A stretch of 34,084 nucleotides of DNA from Bacillota bacterium (lineage in GTDB: Bacteria; Bacillota; SHA-98; Ch115; JABLXJ01), in the NCBI GenBank assembly GCA_012839815.1, contig DUMQ01000052.1:1-34084 (forward strand), given 5' to 3'. Made by a program: the position numbers and the translations under genes. Below, piece by piece: positions 8,050-20,569 of the stretch; position 1 is the first letter of the stretch, and every line of letters begins with the position of its first letter. The notes under the pieces were generated by a model. That model was not told the origin of the DNA, did no database searches, and saw only the letters and a program-made list of their open reading frames with translations.

Positions 8050-8349
8050 TTATCGCCCCCCTCCGTCATTCATATCATTACCTAAATCATTACCTAGATT
8101 TCTCAAGGCCTCCCGGACCTCCTCGTCGCTTATCTCCTGGCCTGCCAGGAGCTTGGACTCTATATCACGCGCAACCTTCGAAAGCAAGGTAAGATGATAG
8201 ATATTCTTTCTCTTGGGATTCCCCTGCCTACGAGTCTTGCCGTCGACAACCTCAACATATCTTTCATCAATAATCCTGGCAACGAGATAAAGCCGCCCAC
8301 GATCTCTCCCCGCGCGCGAAATCACCAGCTGCCCGGGGCGTAATCTCAT
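8050..8349 (-). CDS. KOW-domain RNA-binding protein (L14e/L27e-like)
   Basis: A 99-residue protein whose N-terminal part, [20 protein letters not shown] followed by [17 protein letters not shown], is a KOW-type beta-barrel. This kind is found in archaeal and eukaryotic L14e/L6e/L27e proteins and in the small KOW proteins of many Clostridia. The segment [12 protein letters not shown] and a charged alpha-helical C-terminus follow. It sits between map and infA, the standard place for this gene in Clostridia. Its function is not established; binding rRNA is an inference from the domain and position. ATG 8349 with AGGTGG upstream was preferred over a start 7 codons earlier. Confidence 0.85.
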   Translation of the reverse strand: MRLRPGQLVISRAGRDRGRLYLVARIIDERYVEVVDGKTRRQGNPKRKNIYHLTLLSKVARDIESKLLAGQEISDEEVREALRNLGNDLGNDMNDGGGR

Positions 8350-8402
8350 ATTGACCACCTGCCACCCCAATATCCGGTGTGCCGGCCAGCCAGGGGGCCA
8401 GA

Positions 8403-11074
<2,672 letters not shown>

Positions 11075-11515
11075 CTAAATCACCTCGACCTTCCCGCCGG
11101 CTGCCTTGATCTTCTCCTCCGCTGACCGGCTGAAGCTATGTGCCCTGACTGTGAGGGGTTTGGTTAATTCCCCGTCGCCAAGGACCTTGAGGCCATCCTT
11201 CACCTTCTTCACCATGCCCGAGCTGATAAGCACATCGGGGGTAACTTCCGTTCCCTCGTCAAATCGGTTAAGATCCCCTACCTTGATGATTGCATATTCT
11301 TTTTTGAATATATTCGTAAACCCCCTCTTCGGGAGCCGACGTTGAAGTGGCGTCTGGCCACCTTCAAACGCGGGTCCCTTGCCGCCACCAGATCGCGCTA
11401 GCTGTCCTTTATGGCCCCTGCCGGCGGTCTTTCCAAGCCCTGACCCTATACCTCTGCCCTTTCTCTTGGGCGCCTGTTTGGCCCCGGCGGGCGGCATAAG
11501 CTCGTGTAGCCTCAC
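11075..11515 (-). CDS. rplO: 50S ribosomal protein L15
   Basis: L15 is a late-assembly protein that organises several 23S rRNA domains. The 146-residue product opens [20 protein letters not shown], with the Gly-rich extension [18 protein letters not shown], then [15 protein letters not shown] and a C-terminal globular domain ending in [12 protein letters not shown] 11515 is preceded by a G-rich site. It abuts secY, the usual arrangement. Confidence 0.97.
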   Translation of the reverse strand: MRLHELMPPAGAKQAPKRKGRGIGSGLGKTAGRGHKGQLARSGGGKGPAFEGGQTPLQRRLPKRGFTNIFKKEYAIIKVGDLNRFDEGTEVTPDVLISSGMVKKVKDGLKVLGDGELTKPLTVRAHSFSRSAEEKIKAAGGKVEVI

Positions 11516-11546
11516 CAGTCACACCCCCTTCGTATCATTCATTTTG

Positions 11547-11756
11547 TTACCCATCGATTTCCTCTACATCCAAAAGGTGCTCTATCTTCCGGATCATCCC
11601 ACGCACCTGCGGGGTATCCGCGTGCACAACAGCCTGGTTCAGCTTGGACAACCCGAGCGCCTTGATCGTCGCCTTCTGGCTCTCAGGTGCCCCTATCCCG
11701 CTCCTGCGGAGGGTGATCTTCAACTTACGCGATCCTATCTTAGATTCCGTGGACAA
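11547..11756 (-). CDS. rpmD: 50S ribosomal protein L30
   Basis: Small large-subunit protein. From TTG 11756 the product is 69 residues: a short N-terminal extension ([10 protein letters not shown]), then [34 protein letters not shown] and [16 protein letters not shown], as in the L30 family. The TTG has a GAGGGGG site 8 nt upstream and lies 13 nt past the rpsE stop. A longer frame starting at 11816 would overlap rpsE and translate non-family sequence, so it was rejected. The extension makes it about 10 residues longer than typical. Confidence 0.92.
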   Translation of the reverse strand: MSTESKIGSRKLKITLRRSGIGAPESQKATIKALGLSKLNQAVVHADTPQVRGMIRKIEHLLDVEEIDG

Positions 11757-11769
11757 GTTATGTTCCCCC

Positions 11770-12270
11770 TCAGCCAAGCAATTCTTCGACGGTCTTCCCC
11801 CGGAGCTTTGCAACATCTTCGGGACGCTTGAGAGACTTCAAACCCTGAATTGTGGCGCCAACCACGTTCAGAGGATTGGAAGAGCCCAGAGACTTGGTAA
11901 GGATATCCCTTATTCCAGCGGATTCAACTACCGCCCTCACGGGGCCGCCCGCAATGACGCCAGTGCCTTCCCCGGCCGGCTTGAGCAAGACCTCCCCCGC
12001 ACCGAAGCGGCCTATTACCTCATGCGGTATCGTAGTTCCAATAATCGGCACCTCGAAGATATTCTTCTTGGCGTCTTCTACGCCCTTCCTTATAGCCTCC
12101 GAGACCTCCGCTGCCTTGCCGAGGCCCGCGCCGACATGCCCGTTACCATCGCCCACGACTACCAGGGCGCGAAAGCTCCTTGTCCGGCCGCCCTTTGTGG
12201 TCTTGGCAACAGGATCAATGCTCACAACCTTCTCTTTAAGGTCCAGGCCTTCATAATCGACCCTCTTCAT
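11770..12270 (-). CDS. rpsE: 30S ribosomal protein S5
   Basis: S5 helps control decoding accuracy and mRNA unwinding at the entry channel. The 166-residue protein has the N-terminal double-stranded RNA-binding domain with [20 protein letters not shown] and [15 protein letters not shown], then [19 protein letters not shown] and [22 protein letters not shown] 12270 follows an AGGGGAGGG site. It lies 65 nt behind rplR. Confidence 0.97.
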   Translation of the reverse strand: MKRVDYEGLDLKEKVVSIDPVAKTTKGGRTRSFRALVVVGDGNGHVGAGLGKAAEVSEAIRKGVEDAKKNIFEVPIIGTTIPHEVIGRFGAGEVLLKPAGEGTGVIAGGPVRAVVESAGIRDILTKSLGSSNPLNVVGATIQGLKSLKRPEDVAKLRGKTVEELLG

Positions 12271-12335
12271 CTACGTCCCTCCCCTTACCTCTATTTTCAC
12301 TTAGCACTTACAACCCTCGCCCTCTCAGCAACCAG

Positions 12336-12704
12336 TTAAAATTCAAGGCCTCCCTCTCGCGCGCCATCCGCAAATGCCGCGATCCTGCCGTGATAGATAT
12401 TCCCGCCGCGATCAAAGACTACGCTCTTTATTCCCTTCTCAAGGGCGCGTTTCGCGAGCAGCTTGCCAGCCTCCCTCGCGGCCTCCACATTATTGCCCCG
12501 GCCAATTTCCTTTTTCACCTCGGGCTCTACGGTAGATATCGCTACCAGGGTGTGACCGGCCTGGTCATCTATAATCTGAGCGCTAATATGCTTAAGGCTC
12601 CGGAATACGCTCAACCTCGGGCGTTCCGGGGTCCCGACGACCTTCTTCCGCACCCTTAGGTGCCTGCGTTTCCTCGCAGCCCTTCTGTCGAATGGTTTAA
12701 ACAT
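12336..12704 (-). CDS. rplR: 50S ribosomal protein L18
   Basis: L18 binds 5S rRNA together with L5 and L25 at the central protuberance. The 122-residue product has a basic start ([18 protein letters not shown]), [19 protein letters not shown], and the ending [20 protein letters not shown] plus GAREGGLEF, all family hallmarks. It starts at ATG 12704, 21 nt behind rplF. Confidence 0.97.
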   Translation of the reverse strand: MFKPFDRRAARKRRHLRVRKKVVGTPERPRLSVFRSLKHISAQIIDDQAGHTLVAISTVEPEVKKEIGRGNNVEAAREAGKLLAKRALEKGIKSVVFDRGGNIYHGRIAAFADGAREGGLEF

Positions 12705-12725
12705 CCGTCACCGCACCCCTCACCA

Positions 12726-13277
12726 TTACTTCTTACCGGCCGCCTTGCCGGCCTTGCCAGCCTTCCTGCGTATCCGTTCGTCAACATACTTAATACCTTT
12801 GCCTTTATACGGCTCAGGCTCACGCACGGCGCGGATATCCGCGGCTACCTGACCGACACGCTCCTTGTCGATCCCCCTGACCACGATCTTCGTAGGTTGG
12901 GGTACCTCTATCTCGATGCCCTCACCGGGATCGATCTCAACCGGGTGCGAATAGCCGACAGTAAGAACCAGTTTCTTTCCCTGCTTTGCCGCTTTGTATC
13001 CCACACCCGAAATCTCCAGGGACTTTTCATAACCCTCAGTGACACCCTTGACCATGTTTGCCACGAGCCCGCGCGTCAGACCATGTAGAGCTTTATGCTC
13101 CTTGCTATCGCTGGGGCGCTTCACGAGTATCTTGCCATCCTCCACCACCAGCTGCATATCATTGTGAATCCTCTTTGAAAGGATCCCTTTGGGGCCTTTA
13201 ACCGTTATAACATTGCCTTCAACCGCCACTTCCACGTTTGGGGGCAACGCTACCGGCATCCTTCCAATGCGAGACAC
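12726..13277 (-). CDS. rplF: 50S ribosomal protein L6
   Basis: L6 sits near the factor-binding site next to the sarcin-ricin loop. The 183-residue product from GTG 13277 opens [20 protein letters not shown], contains [55 protein letters not shown], and ends with [19 protein letters not shown] followed by a Lys/Ala-rich tail ([10 protein letters not shown]). The six codons upstream of the GTG lie over the ribosome binding site GGAAGGAGGG and were not counted. Confidence 0.96.
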   Translation of the reverse strand: MSRIGRMPVALPPNVEVAVEGNVITVKGPKGILSKRIHNDMQLVVEDGKILVKRPSDSKEHKALHGLTRGLVANMVKGVTEGYEKSLEISGVGYKAAKQGKKLVLTVGYSHPVEIDPGEGIEIEVPQPTKIVVRGIDKERVGQVAADIRAVREPEPYKGKGIKYVDERIRRKAGKAGKAAGKK

Positions 13278-13322
13278 CTGTATCCCTCCTTCCACACGAG
13301 AACCCTCACGGCCGTTAAACTG

Positions 13323-13358
13323 CCGGTCCCCGCCGGCTCCTCACCGGACCTCGCCGGC
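13323..13358. repeat. GC-rich 15-bp direct repeat in the rpsH-rplF gap
   Basis: CCGGTCCCCGCCGGC (13323-13337) and CCGGACCTCGCCGGC (13344-13358) match at 13 of 15 positions with a 21-bp period. They fill much of the 86-nt gap between rpsH and rplF, which is long for this operon. Each unit holds the self-complementary GCCGGC and could pair with the other. No function is evident. Confidence 0.6.
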
Positions 13359-13363
13359 ACGCC

Positions 13364-13762
13364 TCACCATACGTAGCAGATGACCTCGCCGCCCACCTTC
13401 TCCTTGCGGGCCTTCTTATCAGCCATGATGCCCTTGGGCGTTGATAGGATCGCAACTCCAAGACCTCCCAGGACCCTGGGCAGCTCATCCTTGCCGACAT
13501 AGACACGGAGTCCCGGCTTGCTGATCCGCTTTAATCCCGAGATCACCTTCTGCTTATTCGGCCCATACTTCAGATACAACCTGAGGATACCCTGCTTCCC
13601 GTCATCAATAAGCTCATAGTCTCTGATGAAACCCTCCTCCTTAAAGACCCGAGCGATCTCCCTCTTGATCTTGGAGGCTGGGACATCAACCACCTCATGA
13701 TTCGCCGTGCTAGCATTCCGAATTCTCGTCAGCATATCGGCAATCGGATCCGTTGACACCAC
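13364..13762 (-). CDS. rpsH: 30S ribosomal protein S8
   Basis: S8 binds helix 21 of 16S rRNA and in many bacteria represses the spc operon. The 132-residue product has [20 protein letters not shown] at the start, [20 protein letters not shown] in the middle, and the conserved end [17 protein letters not shown] followed by GGEVICYVW. The start is GTG 13762 (a second GTG follows directly), with a GGGGGG site upstream. I saw no convincing S8-binding mimic in the leader. Confidence 0.97.
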   Translation of the reverse strand: MVSTDPIADMLTRIRNASTANHEVVDVPASKIKREIARVFKEEGFIRDYELIDDGKQGILRLYLKYGPNKQKVISGLKRISKPGLRVYVGKDELPRVLGGLGVAILSTPKGIMADKKARKEKVGGEVICYVW

Positions 13763-13780
13763 GCCAGACGACCCCCCTTC

Positions 13781-13966
13781 TCACCAGCTCGCCTTGGTCA
13801 CACCCGGAATTTCACCCCTGTGCGCCAACCTCCTGAAACATATCCTGCACATGTCGAATTTTCTCATATATGCCCTGGGACGCCCGCAGATGCGACACCG
13901 GTGGTATGCACGCACCTTAAACTTGGGCGTCCTCTTCTGCTTTTCAATGAGAGCTTTCTTCGCCAA
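13781..13966 (-). CDS. rpsN: 30S ribosomal protein S14, zinc-binding type Z
   Basis: The 61-residue S14 has Cys24, Cys27, Cys40 and Cys43 in two CxxC pairs (HRCRICGRP and FDMCRICF) and the ending [11 protein letters not shown]. This is the short zinc-dependent form common in Gram-positives and thermophiles. The start is TTG 13966, with GGAAGGAGGG at good spacing. It lies between rplE and rpsH as expected. The zinc-free long paralogue is not in this window. Confidence 0.97.
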   Translation of the reverse strand: MAKKALIEKQKRTPKFKVRAYHRCRICGRPRAYMRKFDMCRICFRRLAHRGEIPGVTKASW

Positions 13967-14006
13967 GCTATTCCCTCCTTCCTCTTCTCTTCTTTTCCTT
14001 CCTCAA

Positions 14007-14549
14007 CTACTCCGCCCTAAACGGCATACCCATAGCCTTGAGGAGTTCGTAGGATTCCTCATCTGTTTTCGCTGTAGTAACGAGCGTTATATCCATACCG
14101 CGTATCTTATCGATTTTATCATAGACTATCTCAGGGAAGATCAATTGCTCCTTAATTCCCAGGGTATAATTACCTCTGCCGTCAAACCCCTTTGGAGAAA
14201 CCCCCCGGAAGTCCCGGATCCTCGGGAGAGCGGCGTTGAATAGCTTATCGAGAAAATAGTACATACGTTCCCCGCGTAGCGTTACCTTGCACCCGATCGG
14301 TATACCCTTTCGGAGCTTGAAAGCGGCTATAGACTTTTTTGCACGCATTACCGCGGGCTTCTGACCCGTTATAGCCTTTAAATCCTCCATTGCCGCATCG
14401 AGAGCTTTAGGTTCCGATACCGCATCGCTTACCCCCATATTGACGACGACCTTTTCTATCTTGGGGATCTCCATAACGCTCTTGTAGTTGAATTTCTGCT
14501 TCAGCAATGGAGCAACTTCCTTCTCATACTTTTCTCTGAGACGCGACAT
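14007..14549 (-). CDS. rplE: 50S ribosomal protein L5
   Basis: L5 binds 5S rRNA and touches P-site tRNA. From ATG 14549 the product is 180 residues, the normal length, with [77 protein letters not shown] and [18 protein letters not shown]. The upstream in-frame start at 14567 was rejected because GGAAGGAGGG lies within that extension at correct distance from 14549. Confidence 0.97.
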   Translation of the reverse strand: MSRLREKYEKEVAPLLKQKFNYKSVMEIPKIEKVVVNMGVSDAVSEPKALDAAMEDLKAITGQKPAVMRAKKSIAAFKLRKGIPIGCKVTLRGERMYYFLDKLFNAALPRIRDFRGVSPKGFDGRGNYTLGIKEQLIFPEIVYDKIDKIRGMDITLVTTAKTDEESYELLKAMGMPFRAE

Positions 14550-14580
14550 TAACCACCCTCCTTCCACCTCGAAGGCTCCT

Positions 14581-14919
14581 TTACTTTCCTATTTCAGCCC
14601 CGCACTTCTTGCAAACTCTGATATAGTCCCCATCCTCGGCCAGCACGCGCCCCACACGGGTTGGCTTATTACATTTATTACATATAACCATGACCTTGCT
14701 TACAGGCATAGGGCCGGGCTTCTCAACGACCCCACCCTGGGGCATTGTGCGTGTCGGCTTCGTATGTCGTTTCAGGATGTTGATGCCTTCGACGGTTACC
14801 TTCCCGTCCTTGGGGAATACTCGTAAAACCTTCCCCTTCTTGCCTTTATCCTTTCCCGAAAGAATCAGGACCGTATCGCCCTTTTTGACATTCTTAATCT
14901 TAAACCTTGCTTGGGCCAA
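14581..14919 (-). CDS. rplX: 50S ribosomal protein L24, cysteine-containing form
   Basis: L24 starts large-subunit assembly. The family block [20 protein letters not shown] is followed by [39 protein letters not shown], and a C-terminal part with two CxxC pairs ([13 protein letters not shown] and [11 protein letters not shown]) that may hold zinc. The likely start is TTG 14919 (112 residues), 22 nt past the rplN stop and about 10 nt after a GGGGG tract. The open frame continues to 14961, but that would overlap rplN and lacks similarity. The start is the least certain point. Confidence 0.9.
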   Translation of the reverse strand: MAQARFKIKNVKKGDTVLILSGKDKGKKGKVLRVFPKDGKVTVEGINILKRHTKPTRTMPQGGVVEKPGPMPVSKVMVICNKCNKPTRVGRVLAEDGDYIRVCKKCGAEIGK

Positions 14920-14941
14920 CTCCAGTGCGCCCCCTTTCAGA

Positions 14942-15310
14942 CTAAAGCACCTCTGGCGCAAGCGAGATTATCTTCATAAAGTTCTTATCCCTCAGCTCCC
15001 GCGCCACGGGCCCAAAGATTCTCGTCCCCCTGGGATTATTCTGTTCATTTATAATCACGGCAGCATTCTCGTCAAACCTTATATATGAACCATCAGGCCG
15101 CGGGAGATTCTTCCGCATCCTGACGATAACAGCCCTCACGACGTCGCCCTTCTTCACCATACCGCCGGGGGTCGCCTCCTTTACCGAGGCTATTATCACA
15201 TCCCCGATACCGGCGTAACGCCTGTTGGAACCGCCGAGGACGCGTATACACATGATCTTCCTTCCGCCGGTATTGTCAGCTACATTGAGAATCGTCTGCG
15301 GCTGGATCAT
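14942..15310 (-). CDS. rplN: 50S ribosomal protein L14
   Basis: L14 forms intersubunit bridge B8 and is the binding site of the silencing factor RsfS. From ATG 15310 the product is the canonical 122 residues: [79 protein letters not shown] and [20 protein letters not shown]. An ATG six codons upstream was rejected because AAAGGAGGG lies directly over it. It is the first gene of the spc cluster, 67 nt behind rpsQ. Confidence 0.97.
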   Translation of the reverse strand: MIQPQTILNVADNTGGRKIMCIRVLGGSNRRYAGIGDVIIASVKEATPGGMVKKGDVVRAVIVRMRKNLPRPDGSYIRFDENAAVIINEQNNPRGTRIFGPVARELRDKNFMKIISLAPEVL

Positions 15311-15377
15311 CGCCCGCCCTCCTTTCAAAACCCTCGCTACGTAAACGTAAACCCAGACTATCTTATATCGTTGCCGT

Positions 15378-15641
15378 TTACCTGGCCCTCTCTATGATAT
15401 CGATGACCCTCCATCTCTTTTCCCTGCTGAGGGGCCTCGTCTCCATTACCTTGACCTTGTCGCCAATATGGCACTCGTTCCCCTCGTCGTGGGCCTTGAG
15501 CTTCATGGTCCGGCGAATAATCCGGCCGTAAACCGGATGTCTGACCGTCCTCTCGACAGCCACGACAACCGTTTTATCCATGGCATCACTAACAACGGTA
15601 CCGGTCCGCGTTTTGCGCACCCCGCGCTCCGCCGTCGCCAC
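15378..15641 (-). CDS. rpsQ: 30S ribosomal protein S17
   Basis: S17 is a primary 16S rRNA binder with an OB fold. The 87-residue product has [60 protein letters not shown] and [17 protein letters not shown]. Two GTG starts are possible: 15647 lies only 2 nt behind AGGAGG, while 15641 is 8 nt away, so 15641 is preferred. It follows rpmC as in the standard S10 cluster. Confidence 0.95.
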   Translation of the reverse strand: MATAERGVRKTRTGTVVSDAMDKTVVVAVERTVRHPVYGRIIRRTMKLKAHDEGNECHIGDKVKVMETRPLSREKRWRVIDIIERAR

Positions 15642-15699
15642 AGGCACCCCCTCCTTCCAAAACTGGCCTGATCTCGTTCATTTAAGTCCGGTTGATCCC

Positions 15700-15903
15700 C
15701 TACGCCCGGTTGATCCTCAGCTCTCGCTCACGCAAGATTGTATTGACACGCGCAATGGAGCGCTTGACTTCTCGCAGCCTCATAACGTTTTCAAGCTGGC
15801 CGGTGGCAAGCTGAAACCTCAAGTTGAAGAGCTCTTCCTTAAGGTTCCGGAGGTTCCTTTCAAGTTCCTCATTTGTAAGGTCCCTCATCTCCTTAGCCTT
15901 CAT
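15700..15903 (-). CDS. rpmC: 50S ribosomal protein L29
   Basis: L29 lies at the tunnel exit and is part of the docking site for trigger factor and SRP. From ATG 15903 the product is 67 residues, all helical as usual: [18 protein letters not shown], then [20 protein letters not shown] and [19 protein letters not shown]. The start overlaps the end of rplP by 11 nt and uses a GGTGAGG site. A GTG at 15927 keeps the frame open but has no binding site. Confidence 0.95.
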   Translation of the reverse strand: MKAKEMRDLTNEELERNLRNLKEELFNLRFQLATGQLENVMRLREVKRSIARVNTILRERELRINRA

Positions 15904-16327
15904 TTGCCTCACCACCCACTTCCTCACGCTTGATAAACTTGCTCTTGACAGGGAGCTTATAGGCAGCGAGCCGCATTGCCTCCCTCGCTACATCCTCGGG
16001 CACCCCTGCAATTTCAAAAAGCACGCGCCCGGGCTTTACAACCGCGACCCAGTATTCGGGATTGCCCTTCCCGCTTCCCATACGGGTCTCCGCGGGTTTC
16101 GCCGTTACGGGCTTATCCGGAAAGATCTTAATCCAGACCTTCCCACCCCTTTTGATATACCGGGTCATGGCAATTCGGGCCGCCTCGATTTGACGCTCGG
16201 TAATCCATCCTGGTTCGAGGGCCTGCAGCCCAAATTCGCCGAGATACAACTCTGCCCCGCGTGAAGCTGTGCCCTTCATCCTGCCGCGTTGAACCTTCCG
16301 GTACTTGACTCTCTTAGGTTGTAACAC
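15893..16327 (-). CDS. rplP: 50S ribosomal protein L16
   Basis: L16 binds between the A-site tRNA elbow and 5S rRNA and is needed for late subunit maturation. The 144-residue product has [79 protein letters not shown] and [20 protein letters not shown]. It starts at GTG 16327, 2 nt behind rpsC, with GGAGG in the last rpsC codons. Confidence 0.97.
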   Translation of the reverse strand: MLQPKRVKYRKVQRGRMKGTASRGAELYLGEFGLQALEPGWITERQIEAARIAMTRYIKRGGKVWIKIFPDKPVTAKPAETRMGSGKGNPEYWVAVVKPGRVLFEIAGVPEDVAREAMRLAAYKLPVKSKFIKREEVGGEANEG

Positions 16328-16329
16328 TC

Positions 16330-16989
16330 CTACTCGCCTCCCTGTGCCGCCGCTTTCGGCTTCTCCGGAAGCACCTCGCCCTTATATATCCAAACCTTGA
16401 CCCCTATACGACCATAGGTGGTATAGGCCTCTGCGAAACCATAGTCGATATCAGCCCTCAGCGTATGAAGAGGAACCTTGCCCTCATTGTAACCTTCACT
16501 CCGAGCGATTTCCGCGCCGCCAAGCCGCCCGCTGCACCTCATCTTTACCCCCTGGGCGCCGAGCTTCATCGCTCGCGCCATGGCCTGTTTCATAGCACGC
16601 CTGAATGAAACCCTCTTCTCAATCTGTTGCGCGATGTTCTCAGCCACCAGCTGCGCATCGAGCTCAGGGATCTTGACCTCCACGATGTTTACGCTTACCT
16701 GCTTGCCCGTCATGTTCTCCAGCTGGCGCCTGAGGTTCTCCACCTCCTGGCCGCCCTTTCCTATGACCATCCCGGGACGCGCCGTATGGATCGTCACCCT
16801 GAGCCTGTTAGCTGCCCGTTCGATCTCGACCCTCGAGATGCCGGCCGCATAGAGCCTCTCCTTGATAAACTTTCGGATCTCAAGGTCCTCGTGCAAGAGG
16901 TCCGAGTAATTCTTCTTGCTATACCATCTTGATGCCCAGTCCTTTATCACCCCGAGCCTCAATCCCATCGGGTGTACCTTCTGGCCCAC
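16330..16989 (-). CDS. rpsC: 30S ribosomal protein S3
   Basis: S3 lines the mRNA entry channel. The 219-residue product has [20 protein letters not shown] at the start, a KH domain with [20 protein letters not shown], then [40 protein letters not shown] and the C-terminal [20 protein letters not shown]. It starts at GTG 16989, 3 nt behind rplV, with a GGAGGGG site. Confidence 0.97.
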   Translation of the reverse strand: MGQKVHPMGLRLGVIKDWASRWYSKKNYSDLLHEDLEIRKFIKERLYAAGISRVEIERAANRLRVTIHTARPGMVIGKGGQEVENLRRQLENMTGKQVSVNIVEVKIPELDAQLVAENIAQQIEKRVSFRRAMKQAMARAMKLGAQGVKMRCSGRLGGAEIARSEGYNEGKVPLHTLRADIDYGFAEAYTTYGRIGVKVWIYKGEVLPEKPKAAAQGGE

Positions 16990-16992
16990 AAA

Positions 16993-17331
16993 TCACCCCT
17001 CCTTCTCCCTGAGAATAACCGTAACATGGCTCGTGCGCTTTCTTATCCGCACCGGGATGCCACGCATCCGGGCGCGCCATCTCTTCAAAGTGGGTCCCTG
17101 GTCAACATAGGCTACCGCAACGTAGAGATCATCCTTGTTAAGGTCCAAATTGTGCTCAGCATTCGCCATGGCTGACTTGATAACCTTGGCTACAACCTCT
17201 GCAGCCCCTTTGGGGGTATGCTTCAGCAACGCCAGCGCCTCGTTGGCGGTCTTGCCCCTGATGATGTCGACAACTTGTCGTACCTTCCGCGGCGAGATTC
17301 TCACGTACCGTGCTACCGCTCTGGCCTCCAT
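16993..17331 (-). CDS. rplV: 50S ribosomal protein L22
   Basis: L22 lines the peptide tunnel; its beta hairpin forms part of the constriction. The 112-residue product has [60 protein letters not shown] and the hairpin region [20 protein letters not shown] followed by TSHVTVIL. No deletion is seen in the hairpin. It starts at ATG 17331 behind a G-rich site. Confidence 0.97.
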   Translation of the reverse strand: MEARAVARYVRISPRKVRQVVDIIRGKTANEALALLKHTPKGAAEVVAKVIKSAMANAEHNLDLNKDDLYVAVAYVDQGPTLKRWRARMRGIPVRIRKRTSHVTVILREKEG

Positions 17332-17350
17332 ATTTCGACTACCCCCCCTT

Positions 17351-17635
17351 CTATTTCAGAGCCGTCGATCGCTCCGTATGCGCGCCATGGCCTCTGAATG
17401 TCCTCGTCGCTGCAAACTCGCCCAGCTTATGCCCCACCATATCCTCAGTGATGTATATCGGCACATGCCTTCTACCATCATGAACTGCGATGGTGTGTCC
17501 CACCATATCCGGAAATATCGTCGAATCCCTAGACCAGGTCTTGATGACCTCCTTCGTGCCCTTTTCGTTCATCGCCTTTATCTTTGCCAGGAGCTTCGCA
17601 TCCACATAAGGCCCCTTCTTTAGAGATCTTGACAC
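17351..17635 (-). CDS. rpsS: 30S ribosomal protein S19
   Basis: S19 pairs with S13 in the head of the small subunit. From GTG 17635 the product is 94 residues: [80 protein letters not shown]. The frame stays open back to 17671, but GGAAGGAGG lies in that stretch at the right distance from the GTG. It follows rplB by 32 nt. Confidence 0.97.
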   Translation of the reverse strand: MSRSLKKGPYVDAKLLAKIKAMNEKGTKEVIKTWSRDSTIFPDMVGHTIAVHDGRRHVPIYITEDMVGHKLGEFAATRTFRGHGAHTERSTALK

Positions 17636-17667
17636 GCGCCTACCTCCTTCCTCGATGAAGATGCGCC

Positions 17668-18495
17668 TCAACCTGTTCGCCGCTTGAGGATCATCTTATC
17701 AGATAACTTCTTCTTCCGGGTCTTATAACCCAGCGTAGGCTTGCCCCACGGAGTAAGAGGGCTCTTTCGCCCGACAGGTGCGCGGCCTTCCCCACCGCCG
17801 TGAGGATGATCCACCGGGTTCATGACTACCCCGCGGACCCTTGGTCTCCGGCCAAGCCATCTCGAGCGGCCAGCCTTGCCAATGGAGATGTTCTCCCGCT
17901 CGACATTCCCGACCTGGCCGATGGTGGCCTTACAATCTAGGCGAAATAGCCTAACCTCGCCTGACGGGAGGCGAACATGGGCGTAATCCCCTTCTTTGGC
18001 TATGAGCTGGGCTCCCATGCCTGCCGCCCTCACGAGCTGGCCTCCTTTACCCGCCACGAGTTCAATGTTATGAATGATGGTACCAACGGGGATGTTCCTC
18101 AGCGGGAGGGCATTGCCCGGCTTTATATCAGCATCCGGACCGGACATCAGCATGTCCCCGGGCTCGACCCCCAATGGTGCTATGATATAGCGCTTCTCCC
18201 CGTCGACGTAATTCAAAAGGGCGATGCGGGCGCTCCTGTTGGGATCGTATTCAATGGCTGCGACCCTGGCCGGCACGCCATCCTTATCCCTCCGGAAATC
18301 TATAACTCTGTAAAGCCTCTTGTGGCCGCCGCCACGGAACCTCGCCGTGACCCTGCCATAGACATTGCGTCCCCCGGACTTTTTCAGCGGCCTGAGCAAC
18401 GAACGCTCAGGTTTTTCCTTTGTGATCTCGTCAAAGGCGGATACCGTCATGAAACGCCTACCCGCCGTTATGGGCTTGAACTTCCTTATCGCCAC
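17668..18495 (-). CDS. rplB: 50S ribosomal protein L2
   Basis: L2 is needed for subunit association and peptidyl transfer. The 275-residue product has [60 protein letters not shown], and the conserved active-centre segment [20 protein letters not shown] with the essential His. The C-terminus is [18 protein letters not shown]. It starts at GTG 18495 with GGGAGGG about 8-10 nt upstream. Confidence 0.97.
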   Translation of the reverse strand: MAIRKFKPITAGRRFMTVSAFDEITKEKPERSLLRPLKKSGGRNVYGRVTARFRGGGHKRLYRVIDFRRDKDGVPARVAAIEYDPNRSARIALLNYVDGEKRYIIAPLGVEPGDMLMSGPDADIKPGNALPLRNIPVGTIIHNIELVAGKGGQLVRAAGMGAQLIAKEGDYAHVRLPSGEVRLFRLDCKATIGQVGNVERENISIGKAGRSRWLGRRPRVRGVVMNPVDHPHGGGEGRAPVGRKSPLTPWGKPTLGYKTRKKKLSDKMILKRRTG

Positions 18496-18546
18496 CTTGT
18501 GTCTTCCCTCCCTTGTTGCGGCATCACCCGGCCAGGCATCCCCAAA

Positions 18547-18843
18547 CTAGACGCCCTCGAAGATCGGGATCGAATAGTTTTTCTCGAGGGTGACTATGGC
18601 CTTCTTTAGCTCGGGTGTCCTCCCCTGAAACCGCCCTACCCTCTTGATCTTGCCGTGGACGCGGATCGTAGCGACATCCCTGACCTTCACCTTAAAGATG
18701 GCCTCAACCGCCTCCTTGATCTGGGTCTTGTTGGCGCGGGGGTTGACAATGAACGTGTACTTATTCTGCTCGAGCAGCCTGGTGCTCTTCTCCGTCACCA
18801 GAGGCCGTATGACTATGTCACGTGGGTCGCTCATTGTGCTCAC
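18547..18843 (-). CDS. rplW: 50S ribosomal protein L23
   Basis: L23 at the tunnel exit docks trigger factor and SRP. The 98-residue product has [40 protein letters not shown], and the ending [20 protein letters not shown] 18843 overlaps the rplD stop by 4 nt and lies 10 nt behind AGGAGG. An ATG three codons later is the alternative, but it is 19 nt away. Confidence 0.96.
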   Translation of the reverse strand: MSTMSDPRDIVIRPLVTEKSTRLLEQNKYTFIVNPRANKTQIKEAVEAIFKVKVRDVATIRVHGKIKRVGRFQGRTPELKKAIVTLEKNYSIPIFEGV

Positions 18844-19466
18844 TGCGCCAACACCTCCTCGAGCTTGGAAACGGCGGACCTGGTCATGAGAAGCTTCTTG
18901 TGAGCCAGGATATCGTAAACATTAAGCTTCTCGACAGGGAGGGTCGCAACGCCGGGTATGTTATTGACCGACTTTGTAATATTGACATCAGGCTCCGCTG
19001 TCACAACCAGGGCGGAATCGCCCGCGTCCAGTCCATTCAGGATACCCACCATAGTCCTGGTCTTCGGTGCTTCCAGATTGAAATCATCCACAATTATCAA
19101 TTCCCCCGCCTCCATCTTGGCAGAGAGAGCAGACTTAAGTGCAAGCCTTCGCGCCTTCCGCGGTAACCGGTAACCGTAGTCCCTCGGCTGAGGCCCGAAA
19201 AGAGTCGCGCCGCCGGGCCACAGGGGCGACCGCCGGCTTCCATGCCTTGCGCGGCCCGTTCCTTTTTGCCTCCAGGGTTTCACCCCGCCGCCGGAGACAT
19301 ATCCGATAGTTTTCGTAGCAGCCGTCCCCTGACGTCTCGACGCAAGCTGCATGACTACGCTCTCGTGCAGGAGACCCTTATGCACTGGAACCCCGAAAAC
19401 CCCATCCGGTAAATTTAGTTCTCCAACCTTTTCTCCACGAACGTTATAAAGAGGCGCCGTGGGCAT
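18840..19466 (-). CDS. rplD: 50S ribosomal protein L4
   Basis: L4 reaches into the peptide tunnel and in some bacteria regulates the S10 operon. The 208-residue product has [20 protein letters not shown], then the tunnel loop with [20 protein letters not shown] and [20 protein letters not shown], and a C-terminal domain ending with [23 protein letters not shown] 19466 is about 7 nt behind GGGGGG, better than the ATG two codons earlier. It overlaps rplW by 4 nt. Confidence 0.96.
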   Translation of the reverse strand: MPTAPLYNVRGEKVGELNLPDGVFGVPVHKGLLHESVVMQLASRRQGTAATKTIGYVSGGGVKPWRQKGTGRARHGSRRSPLWPGGATLFGPQPRDYGYRLPRKARRLALKSALSAKMEAGELIIVDDFNLEAPKTRTMVGILNGLDAGDSALVVTAEPDVNITKSVNNIPGVATLPVEKLNVYDILAHKKLLMTRSAVSKLEEVLAQ

Positions 19467-19480
19467 GACCATTCCCCCCT

Positions 19481-20119
19481 TTACTTGGCGCTCCGTTTCT
19501 TAATACTTTCCTTCACGATGAGAAGGCCTCCCCTCCGGCCGGGGACCGCGCCGCGGACCAGCAGCAAATTCCGGTCGGGATCGACCTTGACCACCTTGAG
19601 ATTCTGGACGGTGACACGCTCCCCCCCGAGGCGCCCCGGAAGCCTCCTGCCCTTAAAGACGCGTGCAGGATCGGTTGCTCCCAGCGAACCGACTCTCCTG
19701 TGGTACATTGAGCCGTGCGACATGGGCCCGCGCCTGAAATTCCAGCGCTTTACAACGCCACTAAAACCCTTGCCGAGGGAAGTCCCGGTGACATCCACAG
19801 AATCTCCCTCTTTGAATATATCAGCCTTTATCTCCTGGCCGACCTGGAACTGCTCGACGTCGTCGGTCCTTATCTCCCTGAGGTAGCGGGTCGGCTTCAG
19901 CCCTGCCTTTTTAAAATGCCCCCTCACGGCCCTGGTAAAAAGCCTCTCTCTCTTCTCCCCCATACCAAGCTGTATGGCGTTATAGCCATCAGTCTCCTTG
20001 GTTTTCTTTTGCACCACAACACATGGTCCCGCCTCGACCACGGTCACAGGTACAGCGTTCCCGTCTGCGTCAAAAACTCGAGTCATCCCAAGCTTCCTGG
20101 CAAGTATGCCCTTGGGCAC
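19481..20119 (-). CDS. rplC: 50S ribosomal protein L3
   Basis: L3 is an early assembly protein whose loop nears the peptidyl transferase centre. The product has KGILARKLGMTRVFDADGNA, GPCVVVQKKTKETDGYNAIQ, the loop region KGFSGVVKRWNFRRGPMSHG, and YHRRVGSLGATDPARVFKGR followed by LPGRLGGERVTVQNLKVVKV. GTG 20119 (212 residues) lies 8 nt behind GAGGGGG. GTG 20128 is in frame but overlaps the site. It starts 28 nt past rpsJ. Confidence 0.95.
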   Translation of the reverse strand: MPKGILARKLGMTRVFDADGNAVPVTVVEAGPCVVVQKKTKETDGYNAIQLGMGEKRERLFTRAVRGHFKKAGLKPTRYLREIRTDDVEQFQVGQEIKADIFKEGDSVDVTGTSLGKGFSGVVKRWNFRRGPMSHGSMYHRRVGSLGATDPARVFKGRRLPGRLGGERVTVQNLKVVKVDPDRNLLLVRGAVPGRRGGLLIVKESIKKRSAK

Positions 20120-20147
20120 GACCGACACCCCCTCTCTGGGTCGAAGC

Positions 20148-20456
20148 TTAGAGTTTGATCTCTATATCCACCCCGGCCGGCAGGTCCAACCTCATCAGGT
20201 CTTCGACCGTCTTCGGGGTGGGATCCAGGATGTCTATCAGCCTCTTGTGCGTGCGCATCTCAAACTGCTCCCTTGAATCCTTGTCAATGTGGACTGAGCG
20301 CAGGACGGTGTAGATGCTCTTCTCTGTCGGCAACGGAATCGGTCCCGAAATCTGGGCCCCGCTCCGCCTGGCTGTATCCACGATTTTTTCGCAGGACTGG
20401 TCCAGGAGCTTATGGTCGAATGCCTTAAGCTTTATCCTTATCTTCTGGCTGGTCAT
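20148..20456 (-). CDS. rpsJ: 30S ribosomal protein S10
   Basis: S10 serves in the small-subunit head and also in antitermination complexes with NusB. The 102-residue product has [60 protein letters not shown] and [20 protein letters not shown]. It is the first gene of the S10 cluster and starts at ATG 20456, 113 nt behind tuf. I saw no promoter or L4-type leader in that gap, only a GC-rich stem. Confidence 0.97.
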   Translation of the reverse strand: MTSQKIRIKLKAFDHKLLDQSCEKIVDTARRSGAQISGPIPLPTEKSIYTVLRSVHIDKDSREQFEMRTHKRLIDILDPTPKTVEDLMRLDLPAGVDIEIKL

Positions 20457-20503
20457 ATCAATACCTCACTATCAGCGAATTTGCCGCGGCCCCCAGGGGC
20501 AGC

Positions 20504-20529
20504 GGCCGGGGTGCGCATTCGCCCCGGCC
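20504..20529 (-). other. GC-rich hairpin in the tuf-rpsJ gap
   Basis: GGCCGGGG (20504-20511) and CCCCGGCC (20522-20529) form a perfect 8-bp stem with a 10-nt loop. No T run follows on the minus strand, so it is not an intrinsic terminator. It could slow polymerase or protect the tuf 3' end; nothing further can be said. Confidence 0.45.
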
Positions 20530-20569
20530 CCGCCCGGAACCCGCAGCATTAGCCGCATCATAGGTAGCG

